Shown here: piece by piece, positions 38,847 through 47,651 of the stretch | Layout: every line of letters starts with the position of its first letter | Numbering within the stretch: the first letter of the stretch is position 1 | NCBI RefSeq assembly: GCF_009729415.1 | Contig: NZ_MPKW01000030.1 | Span: 62,001-126,000, forward strand | DNA: 64,000 nt | Reading direction: 5' to 3' | Source of the DNA: Mycolicibacterium sp. CBMA 234 | Lineage (GTDB): Bacteria > Actinomycetota > Actinomycetes > Mycobacteriales > Mycobacteriaceae | Made by a program: the position numbers and the translations under genes | Notes under the pieces: generated by a model | Told to the model about the DNA's origin: nothing | Database searches by the model: none | The model's input: the letters and a program-made list of their open reading frames with translations, nothing else

Positions 38847-40077
38847 GCTCACTCCATCCGTCCGTCCACTCACCATGCGACAACCAATGCGCGGCCCGTA
38901 CCGCCCGCTCCCGTACGTCCGCCACGTAGTCGGGGTCATCGAGCGAACCGCCCGGTGCGCCGACGATGTTGACGTGCCCGATCTTCCGGCCGGGCCGCTC
39001 CCCCTTGCCGTACAGGTGCACGCGGGCCTCCGGCAGCCGCGCGAACAGGTGATGCAGCCGCTCGTCCATGCTCATCGCCGGTTGCGTCGGCGCGCCGAGC
39101 ACGTTGGCCATCACCGTCACCGGCGCCAGCGGTGCCGTCGACCCCAGCGGGTAATCCAGCACGGCCCGCAGATGCTGCTCGAACTGGCTGGTAGTGGCGC
39201 CGTCCATGCTCCAGTGCCCGGAATTGTGCGGCCGCATGGCCAGCTCGTTCACGAGCAGGGTGCCGTCGACCGTCTCGAACAGCTCGACTGCCAATACGCC
39301 GACGACCCCGAGCTCATTGGCAATCCGCAATGCCAGTTGTTCGGCCGCGGTCGCCACTTCGGGGTCCAGCTGCGGCGCCGGCGCGATCGCCTCGACACAG
39401 ATGCCGTCTTCCTGGACGGTCTGGACCACCGGCCACGCCGCACCCTGCCCGAACGGCGAACGTGCGACCAGCGCGGCCAGCTCGCGGCGCATGGCGACCT
39501 TTTCCTCGACCAGCACGCCAACCCCGCCGGCCAGGTAGCCCTCCGCCGCGCCGCGGGCCTGCGCGACAGTGTCAGTCAGAGTCACGCCTTTGCCGTCGTA
39601 CCCACCGCGGCTGGCCTTCACGACCAACCCGCCCCCGACCTCCGCGGCGAGTTCATCGATGGCGTCGAGGTCAGCCTCCGACGTCACCTCGCGGTAGCGC
39701 GGCACGGGTGCGCCGAGTTCAACCAACCGGCGCCGCATCATCAGCTTGTCCTGGGCGTGCACCAGGGCCGACGGCGGCGGCGCCACGTTGACGCCTTCCT
39801 CGACCAATGTCTGCAACAGCTCGGTCGGGACGTGCTCGTGGTCGAAGGTCAGCACGGCCGCACCAGCTGCGACACGACGCAGTGCATCAAGATCGGTGTG
39901 CGAGCCGAGCACCACCGCTGGACTCACCTGGGCTGCCGGTTCGTCGGCTGAGACGGCCAGGACGCGGAGGGTCTGGCCCAGCGCGATGGCCGCCTGGTGC
40001 GTCATCCGGGCCAGTTGGCCGCCGCCGATCATGGCCACTACAGGGGGTTGCGTCACGGCGCCTAGTTTGTCACGCAC
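38839..40077 (-). CDS. purK: N5-carboxyaminoimidazole ribonucleotide synthetase PurK
   Basis: A 412-residue ATP-grasp enzyme carboxylating AIR to N5-CAIR. VAMIGGGQLARMTHQAAI is the N-terminal nucleotide fold, VVKASRGGYDGKGV the ATP-grasp loop, and ELAMRPHNSGHWSMD the metal/ATP site. A second GTG at 40053 (VTQPPVVAMIGG) is also a reasonable start and would shorten it by 8 residues. It is coupled to purE and divergent from the GtrA gene. Confidence 0.96.
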   Translation of the reverse strand: MRDKLGAVTQPPVVAMIGGGQLARMTHQAAIALGQTLRVLAVSADEPAAQVSPAVVLGSHTDLDALRRVAAGAAVLTFDHEHVPTELLQTLVEEGVNVAPPPSALVHAQDKLMMRRRLVELGAPVPRYREVTSEADLDAIDELAAEVGGGLVVKASRGGYDGKGVTLTDTVAQARGAAEGYLAGGVGVLVEEKVAMRRELAALVARSPFGQGAAWPVVQTVQEDGICVEAIAPAPQLDPEVATAAEQLALRIANELGVVGVLAVELFETVDGTLLVNELAMRPHNSGHWSMDGATTSQFEQHLRAVLDYPLGSTAPLAPVTVMANVLGAPTQPAMSMDERLHHLFARLPEARVHLYGKGERPGRKIGHVNIVGAPGGSLDDPDYVADVRERAVRAAHWLSHGEWTDGWSEHG

Positions 40078-40157
40078 CCGGGGGTCCCCCGCAGCTACCT
40101 GTTCGGCTAGCTACAGCCCCCCACCTGCACGGGTGCGCGAAATGGTGCTGCTGTCCG

Positions 40158-40163
40158 TAAACT
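40158..40163 (+). promoter_or_regulatory. Candidate -10 element for leaderless GtrA gene
   Basis: TAAACT, 8 nt before the ATG at 40172, with no ribosome-binding site. Confidence 0.4.
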
Positions 40164-40171
40164 GGCCGATT

Positions 40172-40798
40172 ATGTCGTTCACCGAGGCCACCATTGCGCG
40201 GCTACCGCGGGTGGTCAGGCCGTTTGCCGAGCGCCATCATGAGCTCATCAAATTCGCCATCGTCGGCGCCACGACCTTCATCATCGACTCGGGCATCTTC
40301 TACACGCTCAAGCTCACCGTGCTCGAGACCAAGCCGGTGACCGCCAAGATCATCAGCGGCATCGTCGCCGTGATCGCCTCGTACGTGCTGAACCGGGAAT
40401 GGAGCTTCCAGAACCGCGGCGGCCGGGAACGTCACCACGAGGCCCTGCTGTTCTTTGCGGTCAGTGGTGTCGGCGTGCTGCTGAGCATGGCGCCGCTGTG
40501 GGTGTCCAGTTACGTCCTGCAATTGCGGGTACCCAACGTCTCGCTGACCATGGAGAACATCGCCGACTTCCTGTCGGCCTATCTCATCGGCAACCTGCTG
40601 CAGATGGCGTTCCGGTTCTGGGCCTTCCGGCGCTGGGTGTTCCCCGACGAAATGGCGCAGCACGCACCCGATATGACCCTTGAGGCGACCATCACCGCCG
40701 GCGGCTTCGCCGAGGCCTATGACGAACTCGGCGACGACCCCGCCCCGCCGACTCAGCTCGGCGACTCCTCCGACCCCAGAGTGTCGAAGACTTCGTGA
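40172..40798 (+). CDS. GtrA-family membrane protein (Rv3277-like)
   Basis: A 208-residue protein with four transmembrane helices, the GtrA/DPMS1 family. These are thought to move or accommodate polyprenyl-phosphate sugars for cell-envelope glycosylation. HELIKFAIVGATTFIIDSG, YVLNREWSF and FRFWAFRRWVF are family blocks. The C-terminal 35 residues are acidic and Pro-rich. The ATG at 40172 is preferred over the much longer open frame. Its end overlaps the convergent PH-domain gene by 46 bp. It is syntenic with Rv3277. Confidence 0.9.
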   Translation: MSFTEATIARLPRVVRPFAERHHELIKFAIVGATTFIIDSGIFYTLKLTVLETKPVTAKIISGIVAVIASYVLNREWSFQNRGGRERHHEALLFFAVSGVGVLLSMAPLWVSSYVLQLRVPNVSLTMENIADFLSAYLIGNLLQMAFRFWAFRRWVFPDEMAQHAPDMTLEATITAGGFAEAYDELGDDPAPPTQLGDSSDPRVSKTS

Positions 40799-41271
40799 TA
40801 CAGCAGCGAGTGGACCTGTTCCACTCGCGGAATGTCGTGGAATTCCAAGGGGTCCTGCGACGCCGACTCGATGACGAGCGTGCCGGTGCGCAGAATCCGG
40901 TCGAGCAGTTTGTGCCGGAACTCCACGCTGTTGATGCGGGCCAGCGGGATGTCGATGCCCGACCGCGTCAGGACTCCGTGCCGGAACATCACCCGCCGGT
41001 CGGTAATCACGAAATGAGTTGAGCGCCAATTCAGGAACGGCCAGACCGTCAGCCAGCCGACCACTACCAGCCAGATCACGCCGATCACCGCGAAGATGAT
41101 GTTCTTGGCACTCGAGTCCCAGTTGGTGTGGTTGACCACCGCAGCGACGAACGCCGCCAGCGCCGTCCCGAGCAGCAACACCAGGACCGCGCCGATCAGA
41201 CGTTTCCAGTGCGGGTGCCGATGCAGCACGACGCGTTCGTCGGCGGCCAGCACGTTGTCCGGGTAACCCAT
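40753..41271 (-). CDS. PH-domain (bPH2) membrane protein (Rv3278c-like)
   Basis: A 172-residue protein with two transmembrane helices (about 25-48 and 56-78) followed by a bacterial PH domain (STHFVITDRRVMFRHGVL, then NSVEFRHKLLDRILRTGTL). The function is unknown. The ATG at 41271 (MGYPDNVLAADERVV) gives the expected N-terminus. It is 10 bp downstream of birA on the same strand, as in M. tuberculosis. Confidence 0.9.
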   Translation of the reverse strand: MGYPDNVLAADERVVLHRHPHWKRLIGAVLVLLLGTALAAFVAAVVNHTNWDSSAKNIIFAVIGVIWLVVVGWLTVWPFLNWRSTHFVITDRRVMFRHGVLTRSGIDIPLARINSVEFRHKLLDRILRTGTLVIESASQDPLEFHDIPRVEQVHSLLYHEVFDTLGSEESPS

Positions 41272-41281
41272 ACCCGAGACT

Positions 41282-42082
41282 CTAGACAGGCCGCAAGTGC
41301 ACGACATCGCCCGCCGAGACCGCGACGACACCGTCGTTCGACTCGATGAGCAGCGATCCGTTGCCGTCGATATCGGTCGCCTTGCCGATCAGCTCACGCC
41401 CGCCGGGCAGCTCGGCCCGCACCTGCCGCCCGAGCGTGCCGCTGAGGGGGCGGTAGTCAGCCAACAACGTGGTGCTGTCACCAGCCCGCCACTGGCTGAT
41501 CCGGGCCGCCAGGCGACCCAACAGCGCCGCGGCCAGCCGCTGCCGATCTGGTTGTGCCACACCAAGGCTCAGCAACGAGACGGCAGCGGGGTCGGGTAGC
41601 TCGTCGGCGGCCAGCGACACGTTCAGCCCGATACCGACGACGATGGCAGGCGTGCCGTCACCCGGTGCCGCCACCTCGGCGAGGATCCCGGCCAGCTTGC
41701 CGGTCCCGACGAGGACGTCGTTGGGCCATTTCAGCGCGGCTTGCACACCGGCCACCTCGGCGACCGCCTCAACGGCGGCCACGCCGGCCGCCAACGACAA
41801 CTGTCCCCAAGTCGCGCTTGGCAAGTCCGCGGTGCTGACCCCGACAGACATCAAGATTTGTGATCTCGGCACCGCCGACCAGCTGCGGCCCTGACGTCCC
41901 CGGCCTGCGGTCTGGTCCTCGGCGAACAGCGCCACGCCGTCAATGTCCTCGCCGGCCTGGGCTCGAGCCGCCAAATCGGCGTTGGTGGAACCGGTTTCGG
42001 TCACCACGTCGATGCGGCGCCAGAGCGCACCGACGTCTGATTGCAGCTTCCCGGCGTCCAGCGGCAGCAGGTCAGCAGTCAT
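41282..42082 (-). CDS. birA: Biotin-protein ligase BirA, class I
   Basis: A 266-residue enzyme attaching biotin to acyl-CoA carboxylase carrier domains through biotinyl-5'-AMP. The biotinoyl-AMP loop GRGRQGRSW, KWPNDVLV and GIGLNVSL are intact. There is no N-terminal HTH, so it is not a repressor. It overlaps the lipase-family gene by 11 bp. In M. tuberculosis accD5 is the divergent neighbour; here the glycan locus takes that place. Confidence 0.95.
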   Translation of the reverse strand: MTADLLPLDAGKLQSDVGALWRRIDVVTETGSTNADLAARAQAGEDIDGVALFAEDQTAGRGRQGRSWSAVPRSQILMSVGVSTADLPSATWGQLSLAAGVAAVEAVAEVAGVQAALKWPNDVLVGTGKLAGILAEVAAPGDGTPAIVVGIGLNVSLAADELPDPAAVSLLSLGVAQPDRQRLAAALLGRLAARISQWRAGDSTTLLADYRPLSGTLGRQVRAELPGGRELIGKATDIDGNGSLLIESNDGVVAVSAGDVVHLRPV

Positions 42083-43301
42083 TGGTTACCTTCTTCCCGG
42101 CGAACCGATCCGCCATCCAGTCAATCATCGCCTGCGCCTCCGACGGATTGTGTCCGCCCTTGGGATCGAACTTGATGGTCAAAGTCCCGCCCATCGAACA
42201 GGCCCGCCCGAGGGCGGCCCGGGTCCAGGCAGCGTCGATAAAGGGATCCTGGCCGCCGTACCAAACGTACAGCGGCGCGCTCAGCGGTCGCTGCGGAATG
42301 GCCCACGCCTGCAACAGATTCTGCAGCCGGTCGGCGGCCTCCGGGGTGACGGGTACGAAGTCGCGCGGCCCGAGTTGCGCAGCAGCGACACCGCGCTTGT
42401 AGAGCGCTTCACCGGTACATGACGACAGCACATTCCAGTAGCGGGCGGCGCCGCCGTGCCGGTAGTCGTCGCGGTTCAGATCGGGGTGCAGTCGCGCCAG
42501 CGACTCGATGAGCGCCTGCACCACCGGCCGCTGCTCCGCGGTCAAGGTACCGGCTTTCGCCTTGCCGACCAGCCCGCTGATGTCGGCTGCCGGGGAACTC
42601 GCCACCGCCCCGACCAGGTTGAGCTCCGGCGCGTACACCGCAGACTGCTCGTTTGCCGCCCAAGCCGCGCCGCCGCCCTGGGAATCGCCGAACGCTGCCC
42701 AGCGGTTCGAGACGTCGCTGAACACGTGCCGAGCCGCGCGGACTGCGTCGATCAGGTTGAAACCGGCGGTGCGGGCGTCCGAGTACGGGTGAATGCCCTT
42801 GATGCCCAGGCCCTGATAGTCGGGCAGGGCGACCGCGTACCCGAGATTGGTCACCACTTTCGCGATGGGCAGCTGATTCATCAGGGTGGGTGACGACGAC
42901 GGTCCGCAGTCGTTGTTGATCCCGAGAGTGCCGTGCGCCAGCCCCACCACGGGCCAGCCACCCTTGGGCGCCGTGCCCAGCGGGGTCAGCACCGTACCCG
43001 AGACGATGGTCTGCGCGCCGGTATCACCCTCGGTGGAGCGGTACACCACGCGCGCGGCCCGCACGCCCCGGCCGTCGTAGGTGCTGGTGACGCCGGGCAT
43101 CGTCGTCGCGGAAAGCAATGTGCCCGGCCCAGATCCGGCCATATCCGCCGAATTGATCGGCGCCGGCGCTCCGGAGAGCGGAATGAACATGTCCAGAACT
43201 TTGGACGCCCCGATCGTCAACAGCGGCCGCAGGTACATGGCCGCAGTGACGCCCGCGATGACCAGGACGGACACCACTATCCATGGCAGAGCTCTACGCA
43301 T
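42072..43301 (-). CDS. Secretory-lipase-family hydrolase, paralogue 1
   Basis: A 409-residue alpha/beta hydrolase of the secretory lipase (LIP) family. One N-terminal hydrophobic segment (about 5-24) acts as signal or anchor, so the domain is outside the membrane. The triad is visible as S207 in GDSQGGGAAW, D352 in YGGQDPFID and H384 in KGGHNPSEA. Several Cys may form disulphides. It has three paralogues in this window with shared blocks such as ALPDYQGLG and LHPDLNRDDYR. It overlaps birA by 11 bp and lies 35 bp after the WcaJ-like gene, which suggests it belongs to the glycan locus. The substrate is unknown. Confidence 0.85.
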   Translation of the reverse strand: MRRALPWIVVSVLVIAGVTAAMYLRPLLTIGASKVLDMFIPLSGAPAPINSADMAGSGPGTLLSATTMPGVTSTYDGRGVRAARVVYRSTEGDTGAQTIVSGTVLTPLGTAPKGGWPVVGLAHGTLGINNDCGPSSSPTLMNQLPIAKVVTNLGYAVALPDYQGLGIKGIHPYSDARTAGFNLIDAVRAARHVFSDVSNRWAAFGDSQGGGAAWAANEQSAVYAPELNLVGAVASSPAADISGLVGKAKAGTLTAEQRPVVQALIESLARLHPDLNRDDYRHGGAARYWNVLSSCTGEALYKRGVAAAQLGPRDFVPVTPEAADRLQNLLQAWAIPQRPLSAPLYVWYGGQDPFIDAAWTRAALGRACSMGGTLTIKFDPKGGHNPSEAQAMIDWMADRFAGKKVTNDC

Positions 43302-43336
43302 CAGGGTGATTATTCACCGGGGGTCGCCCACCGGGA

Positions 43337-44851
43337 TCAGTACGCGCCGGAGCCGCCGACGATGGTGCGGAACGTCTTGGCCGCGATCAGCAGATCGTTG
43401 GTGATGGACCAGTTCTCGACGTAGGACAGATCCAGGCGGACCGAATCTTCCCAGGACAGATCGGCGCGGCCGCTGACCTGCCAGAGCCCCGTGATGCCGG
43501 GCAGCACCAACAGCCGCCGACGGACCTGGTCGTTGTACGTGTCGAACTCGCGGCGCAACGGCGGACGCGGGCCGACCACACTCATGTCGCGGTTCAGCAC
43601 GTTGAAGAACTGCGGCAACTCGTCAATGCTGTAGCGCCGCAAGTACTTTCCGACCGTGGTGACGCGCGGGTCCTGGTGAATCTTGAACAGCACCCCGCTG
43701 CCGCTCTCATTGAGGTCGAGGTTGATCAGGTCGTCGACCATGCGGTCGGCACCCTGGACCATGGTGCGGAACTTGGTCATCTGGAAGGGCTGGCCGTCCA
43801 GGCCGATGCGCTCCGAGCGGTAGAACACCGGGCCGCGGCTGGTCAGCTTGATCGCGATGGCGGCGACGATCATCAACGGTGAGGTCACCATGAGCGCGAA
43901 CAGCGCCACCATGATGTCGAATGCCCGCTTCTGCAGCTTCTTGGTCCCGCTGTACTGCGGACGCTCGACGTGGATCAGCGGCAGCCCGGCAACCGGACGC
44001 ATGGTGAGCCGGGGTCCGGCGACGTCGATGACGCTCGGCGACACCACCATGTCGATGCCCAGCTTGTCGAGCTCCCACGAGAGTTCGCGCATACCTTCCG
44101 GCCCGAGGTGGTCGGTGGTGGTCAGCGCCACCGCGTCGACATTCGCCTTACGGATCGCGTCGGAAACTTCGGACTCGTTGCCGAACACCGGCAATTCGCC
44201 GACCCCGGCCACTGAGAAGGTGCCACCCGCCGGGCGCCCGGTGAGGCAGACGCCGACGACCGAGTAGCCGTACCACCACTCGCGGTGCAGTGACTGCACC
44301 AGATTGCTGACGGCGCGCGGGTCGCCGACCGCGAGCACCGAGGAGATGCACTTGCTGCTGCGCCGCAGCCGGGTCAGGACCCGGCGGCAGATGGTCCGCC
44401 CCACAACCAGGCCGACCAGACCCAACGGCAGCGCAACGGCCAGGTAACCGCGGGCGTACTCGGGACGGAAGATCATCAGGGCGACAGCGATGATGCCGAC
44501 CGTGGCCAGCGTCGCGGAGAACACCCGGCGGTACTCCTCAACGCCGGCGCCGACGATGCGCGGCGACCGGGTGCGGTACGCGGCGAGCATTCCCAACCAA
44601 ATCGCTGCGACGAAAAGTGAAAGCACCGAATAATAGGAGAAGACGTGTAGGTACGTCGGAGTGAACTCCAACGAACTGTCGGGGGTGCCGAGCTTGACGA
44701 ATTGTGCACCCGCCAGGGCCAACACGACGACCAACAGATCGAAGGCGATCAGGCACCACCGGTAGCGCGACTGCCAGGCTCGGTCAGCTAAAGGTGCGAC
44801 GACGCGAACGGGAGAGGTCTTGGGAACGAAAAGCTCTTCTGCCACCGACAC
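43337..44851 (-). CDS. WcaJ-like initiating phosphoglycosyltransferase
   Basis: A 504-residue polyprenol-phosphate hexose-1-phosphate transferase that would start lipid-linked glycan assembly. The N-terminal half has about four transmembrane helices and a CoA-binding-like domain (SVLAVGDPRAVSNLV). The C-terminal catalytic half has the re-entrant helix and KRAFDIMVALFALMVTSP, the FRTMVQGADRM loop, IDELPQFFNVL, SVVGPRPP and GITGLWQVSGR. The GTG at 44851 follows GAAGGACGAG. The sugar donor (glucose or galactose) is not decidable. It is the likely first committed enzyme of this locus. Confidence 0.92.
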   Translation of the reverse strand: MSVAEELFVPKTSPVRVVAPLADRAWQSRYRWCLIAFDLLVVVLALAGAQFVKLGTPDSSLEFTPTYLHVFSYYSVLSLFVAAIWLGMLAAYRTRSPRIVGAGVEEYRRVFSATLATVGIIAVALMIFRPEYARGYLAVALPLGLVGLVVGRTICRRVLTRLRRSSKCISSVLAVGDPRAVSNLVQSLHREWWYGYSVVGVCLTGRPAGGTFSVAGVGELPVFGNESEVSDAIRKANVDAVALTTTDHLGPEGMRELSWELDKLGIDMVVSPSVIDVAGPRLTMRPVAGLPLIHVERPQYSGTKKLQKRAFDIMVALFALMVTSPLMIVAAIAIKLTSRGPVFYRSERIGLDGQPFQMTKFRTMVQGADRMVDDLINLDLNESGSGVLFKIHQDPRVTTVGKYLRRYSIDELPQFFNVLNRDMSVVGPRPPLRREFDTYNDQVRRRLLVLPGITGLWQVSGRADLSWEDSVRLDLSYVENWSITNDLLIAAKTFRTIVGGSGAY

Positions 44852-44884
44852 TGGCGCTCGTCCTTCCCTATTTGCTGGGTACTA

Positions 44885-44922
44885 GCGATAGTCCCCGCTC
44901 AGCGAACTGCGACTACTATCGC
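44885..44922. promoter_or_regulatory. Inverted repeat upstream of the WcaJ-like gene
   Basis: GCGATAGT and ACTATCGC, a perfect 8-bp inverted repeat with a 22-nt spacer, in the 113-bp gap between the YdcF-like and WcaJ-like genes. It may be an operator or a leader hairpin. Confidence 0.35.
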
Positions 44923-44964
44923 ATCGTTTGCTCGAAATTACCACCGATCGGAAAAAAACCCTGG

Positions 44965-45558
44965 TCAGGAGCACTGACCCTGCATTGCGGCCTTAGCGAA
45001 GCCGGCAAACTGATAGAAGTACATGAGTTCCCACCCGATGGGCGATAGGTCGTACTGCCTCGGAAGGGCCACAGCTACCACCGCAGCGGGGTTCGTCGAA
45101 TAGCACTGACGGAAGACCAAACGGGCGCGTGGCAAGTGATAGCGCCAACTCACGACGATGATTCGCCGCCATGACCGATCGGCCGAGAGCTGGCGCACCA
45201 TCATGGCCTCGCCGCGCGTGGTGAGGACCCCTGGTTGCCGGCAGATCACCTCGATATCGGCAGCCGGCACGCACGCGCCCTTCATCTCCGGGTCGCCCGG
45301 CGGGTACGGATTGGACAGCACCACCGTGTGCGCCCAGCCCTGTCGGGCCAGGGTCAGCCCGTACTGCTCCCGGCCGTCGTGTTCTCCGGCCAGCACCACG
45401 ATCGCGTCGGCGTGCTGCAGCTGATCGGACTTGGCGTTGGTGAACAACACCGCCCCAGCCACACCGACGTCCACCAAGACGACGATTGCGATCACAGCAA
45501 TAACACGACGGATCAGGCTGCCGAGTTCACCCCGTGGCATAGCCTGCCAGGTGTTCAC
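44965..45558 (-). CDS. YdcF/DUF218-family membrane protein
   Basis: A 197-residue protein with one N-terminal transmembrane helix (about 16-40) and a DUF218 domain (ADAIVVLAGEHDGREQYGL, then LTTRGEAMMVRQL and VVSWRYHLPRARLVFR). Relatives (YdcF, SanA, ElyC) act on envelope polymer or lipid-carrier steps. The GTG at 45558 overlaps the esterase gene by 32 bp; the ATG at 45537 (MPRGELGSL) with GGCAGG before it is an alternative start. It is the last gene of the operon that begins at the chain-length regulator. Confidence 0.82.
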   Translation of the reverse strand: MNTWQAMPRGELGSLIRRVIAVIAIVVLVDVGVAGAVLFTNAKSDQLQHADAIVVLAGEHDGREQYGLTLARQGWAHTVVLSNPYPPGDPEMKGACVPAADIEVICRQPGVLTTRGEAMMVRQLSADRSWRRIIVVSWRYHLPRARLVFRQCYSTNPAAVVAVALPRQYDLSPIGWELMYFYQFAGFAKAAMQGQCS

Positions 45559-46423
45559 CGCACATCTCGCGGTACTGCTGCCACATGCGGCGACCGAGCT
45601 CCCGCTGCCCCGCAGCGCTGTAATGCCGATCGGTGGGACTGTTGTACGACTCGCGAGGGCCGGGCACGAACGTGGTCAGCGGCCAGCGGTTAGGCGTATC
45701 GGCATGCACGGCATCGATCGCCGCATACGGCTTGCCGCTGCACTCCATCTCTTCAGGCACCATCTGGCCCAGCACGAACGGCAGCCCGGAGCCGTAGCGC
45801 GCACGCATGTCGCTGATCAACGAGTCGAACTTGACCTGGTACTGCGCACCGGAAATCAGGGGCACGTCGGTCTCGCCCTGGTGCCAGAGCACGGTCGCGA
45901 TCTCGCTGCCGGGAAAACGAGCCAGCGCGGCATCGATCGCCGCTATGGCGCGGTGGTAGAGGTTCACCCGGGTAGTGCGATCGGCCGGGTCCCAGGTGTG
46001 GCCGTTCTTCGGCGTGAACGACGTATCGCCACGAGCGCCGGGGATCAGCAACACCGGGCGGCCGGTGGCCTCGGTCAGGAGTTTGGCGAAGGTAGGGCCG
46101 AAGCCGACGTACTTGCTGGGCAATTCGTGCAGGAGCGGCTGATTCGCCAGCACCACAGTGCCTTTCGACGGCCCGCACATGGCCCATTGGTGCACCAGCG
46201 GATGGGGCTGGTCCAAGCCCGCCGGCTCGACGGGCATCCCCATCCCGAATGCGTTCGACTGGCCGAGGATCGGCAGGATCAGGTACGGCCGCTCAGGCAC
46301 GTCGACGGCGGTGCCGCGGGGCGCGATCAGGCGCTTCACCACACATTTTGCCTCGATCAGCACCTGCTTGAGCATCGAGCTATCGCCGTCGGGGTTACGA
46401 GGTTCCCTGCGTAGTGCAGCCAT
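45527..46423 (-). CDS. SASA/SGNH-type carbohydrate esterase
   Basis: A 298-residue sialate-O-acetylesterase-like protein. The nucleophile block is ILGQSNAFGMG (GQSN at 54-57), the second block LWHQGETD and the catalytic Asp-His block DRHYSAAGQREL. This class removes or transfers O-acetyl groups on sugars. No signal peptide is obvious, so location is uncertain. The ATG at 46423 is chosen because GGAGGAGAGG precedes it; it overlaps the lipase-like gene by 29 bp. An ATG at 46375 is an alternative. Confidence 0.82.
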   Translation of the reverse strand: MAALRREPRNPDGDSSMLKQVLIEAKCVVKRLIAPRGTAVDVPERPYLILPILGQSNAFGMGMPVEPAGLDQPHPLVHQWAMCGPSKGTVVLANQPLLHELPSKYVGFGPTFAKLLTEATGRPVLLIPGARGDTSFTPKNGHTWDPADRTTRVNLYHRAIAAIDAALARFPGSEIATVLWHQGETDVPLISGAQYQVKFDSLISDMRARYGSGLPFVLGQMVPEEMECSGKPYAAIDAVHADTPNRWPLTTFVPGPRESYNSPTDRHYSAAGQRELGRRMWQQYREMCGEHLAGYATG

Positions 46424-47651
46424 TGACCGCCTCTCCTCCCTTGAATCTCGCTGCCAGCCAACCGAATTGACCGGCAACGTCGATATCACCGTGCCCACCG
46501 TCGGGCTGGAATCGCCAGACCAAAGTACCGCCGAGCGCGCATGCCCGCTCGATGGCGGCCTTCGTCCACTCCGGGTCCAGGAAGGCGTCCTTGCCGCTGT
46601 AGACCACCGACATCGGCGCCGAAAGCTGTTGTTGCGGCAGGGCCCACGCCTGCAGGTACCGACGCAGCCGATCAGCGGCTGCCTGGTCGGCCGGCGCCAG
46701 ATCATTCGGCTGCAACGCATCGATCGCGGCTGCGCGGTATGCGACGTCAGGGCCGGAGCACGCCGAAAGCACCTTCCAGTACTTCGCCGCCGCACCCCGC
46801 CGGTAGTCGTCCCGATTCAGGTCCGGATGCAACCGGGCCAGTGATTCGATGATCGCCTGGAACGCGGCCTGCTGGTCTTTGGTCATGGTGCCGGGCTTGT
46901 GCTGATCAAAGACGCCGGCCTTGTCGACCATGCCCACCACATCGGCGGACGGCACGCTGGCGGCGGCGCCGACCAAGTCGAGTTCGGGGGCATACGTGCT
47001 CGCCTGTTCATCCGCGGCCCACGCCGCGCCGCCGCCCTGCGAGCCGCCGAACACGCCCCAGCGGGTGGAGATGTCGCGGAAGGTGTGGCGCAGCGCGCGG
47101 ACCGAGTCGATCACGTTGCGCCCCGCGGTCCGGTTGTCCGTGTAGGGGTGCACGCCCGGCGCGCCCAACCCTTGGTAGTCGGCGACGGCTACGGCGAAGC
47201 CGAGATTCGCCAACCCCTGCACTGCGGTGACGAACCCGAGGAGGTTCGCCGACAACGACGGCGCACAGGGCTGGTCGATGCCCGTGGTGCCGTGCGCCAG
47301 TGCCACCACCGGCCAGCCGCCGTCCGGAGCCTTGCCCCGCGGCGTGAACACCGACCCCGACACCACCGTCGCGGCACCGGTATCACCGGAGGTGGACCGG
47401 TAGACCACCCGAGCTGCCTGCAGATCTTTACCGTCCACCGAGTTCGTCAGGGCGGGCATGGTCATCGCGCTGATCAAAGTGCCCGGACCCGTCCCCGCCA
47501 GATCGGCGGTCCGGATCGGCACCGGATCACCGGGACCGCCGTGCCGCAGCCGGTCCAGGGCCCAGCTACCTACCTGCCACATCACCGGAAGCGATGCCGC
47601 GATCAGGAGCAGGGCGGCAATCGCAGCACCCCACTGGACCGCACGGCGCAT
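46395..47651 (-). CDS. Secretory-lipase-family hydrolase, paralogue 2
   Basis: A 418-residue paralogue of the genes at 42072, 48878 and 50814. The N-terminal hydrophobic segment (about 8-26) is a signal or anchor. The triad is S204 in GGSQGGGAAW, Asp in YSGKDAFLD and His in GGHGDID. It is closest in sequence to paralogue 1 (both carry SLARLHPDLNRDDYR). Its start touches the acyltransferase-3 stop with no gap, and its end overlaps the esterase start, so it is firmly inside the glycan operon. Confidence 0.86.
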   Translation of the reverse strand: MRRAVQWGAAIAALLLIAASLPVMWQVGSWALDRLRHGGPGDPVPIRTADLAGTGPGTLISAMTMPALTNSVDGKDLQAARVVYRSTSGDTGAATVVSGSVFTPRGKAPDGGWPVVALAHGTTGIDQPCAPSLSANLLGFVTAVQGLANLGFAVAVADYQGLGAPGVHPYTDNRTAGRNVIDSVRALRHTFRDISTRWGVFGGSQGGGAAWAADEQASTYAPELDLVGAAASVPSADVVGMVDKAGVFDQHKPGTMTKDQQAAFQAIIESLARLHPDLNRDDYRRGAAAKYWKVLSACSGPDVAYRAAAIDALQPNDLAPADQAAADRLRRYLQAWALPQQQLSAPMSVVYSGKDAFLDPEWTKAAIERACALGGTLVWRFQPDGGHGDIDVAGQFGWLAARFKGGEAVNGCTTQGTS

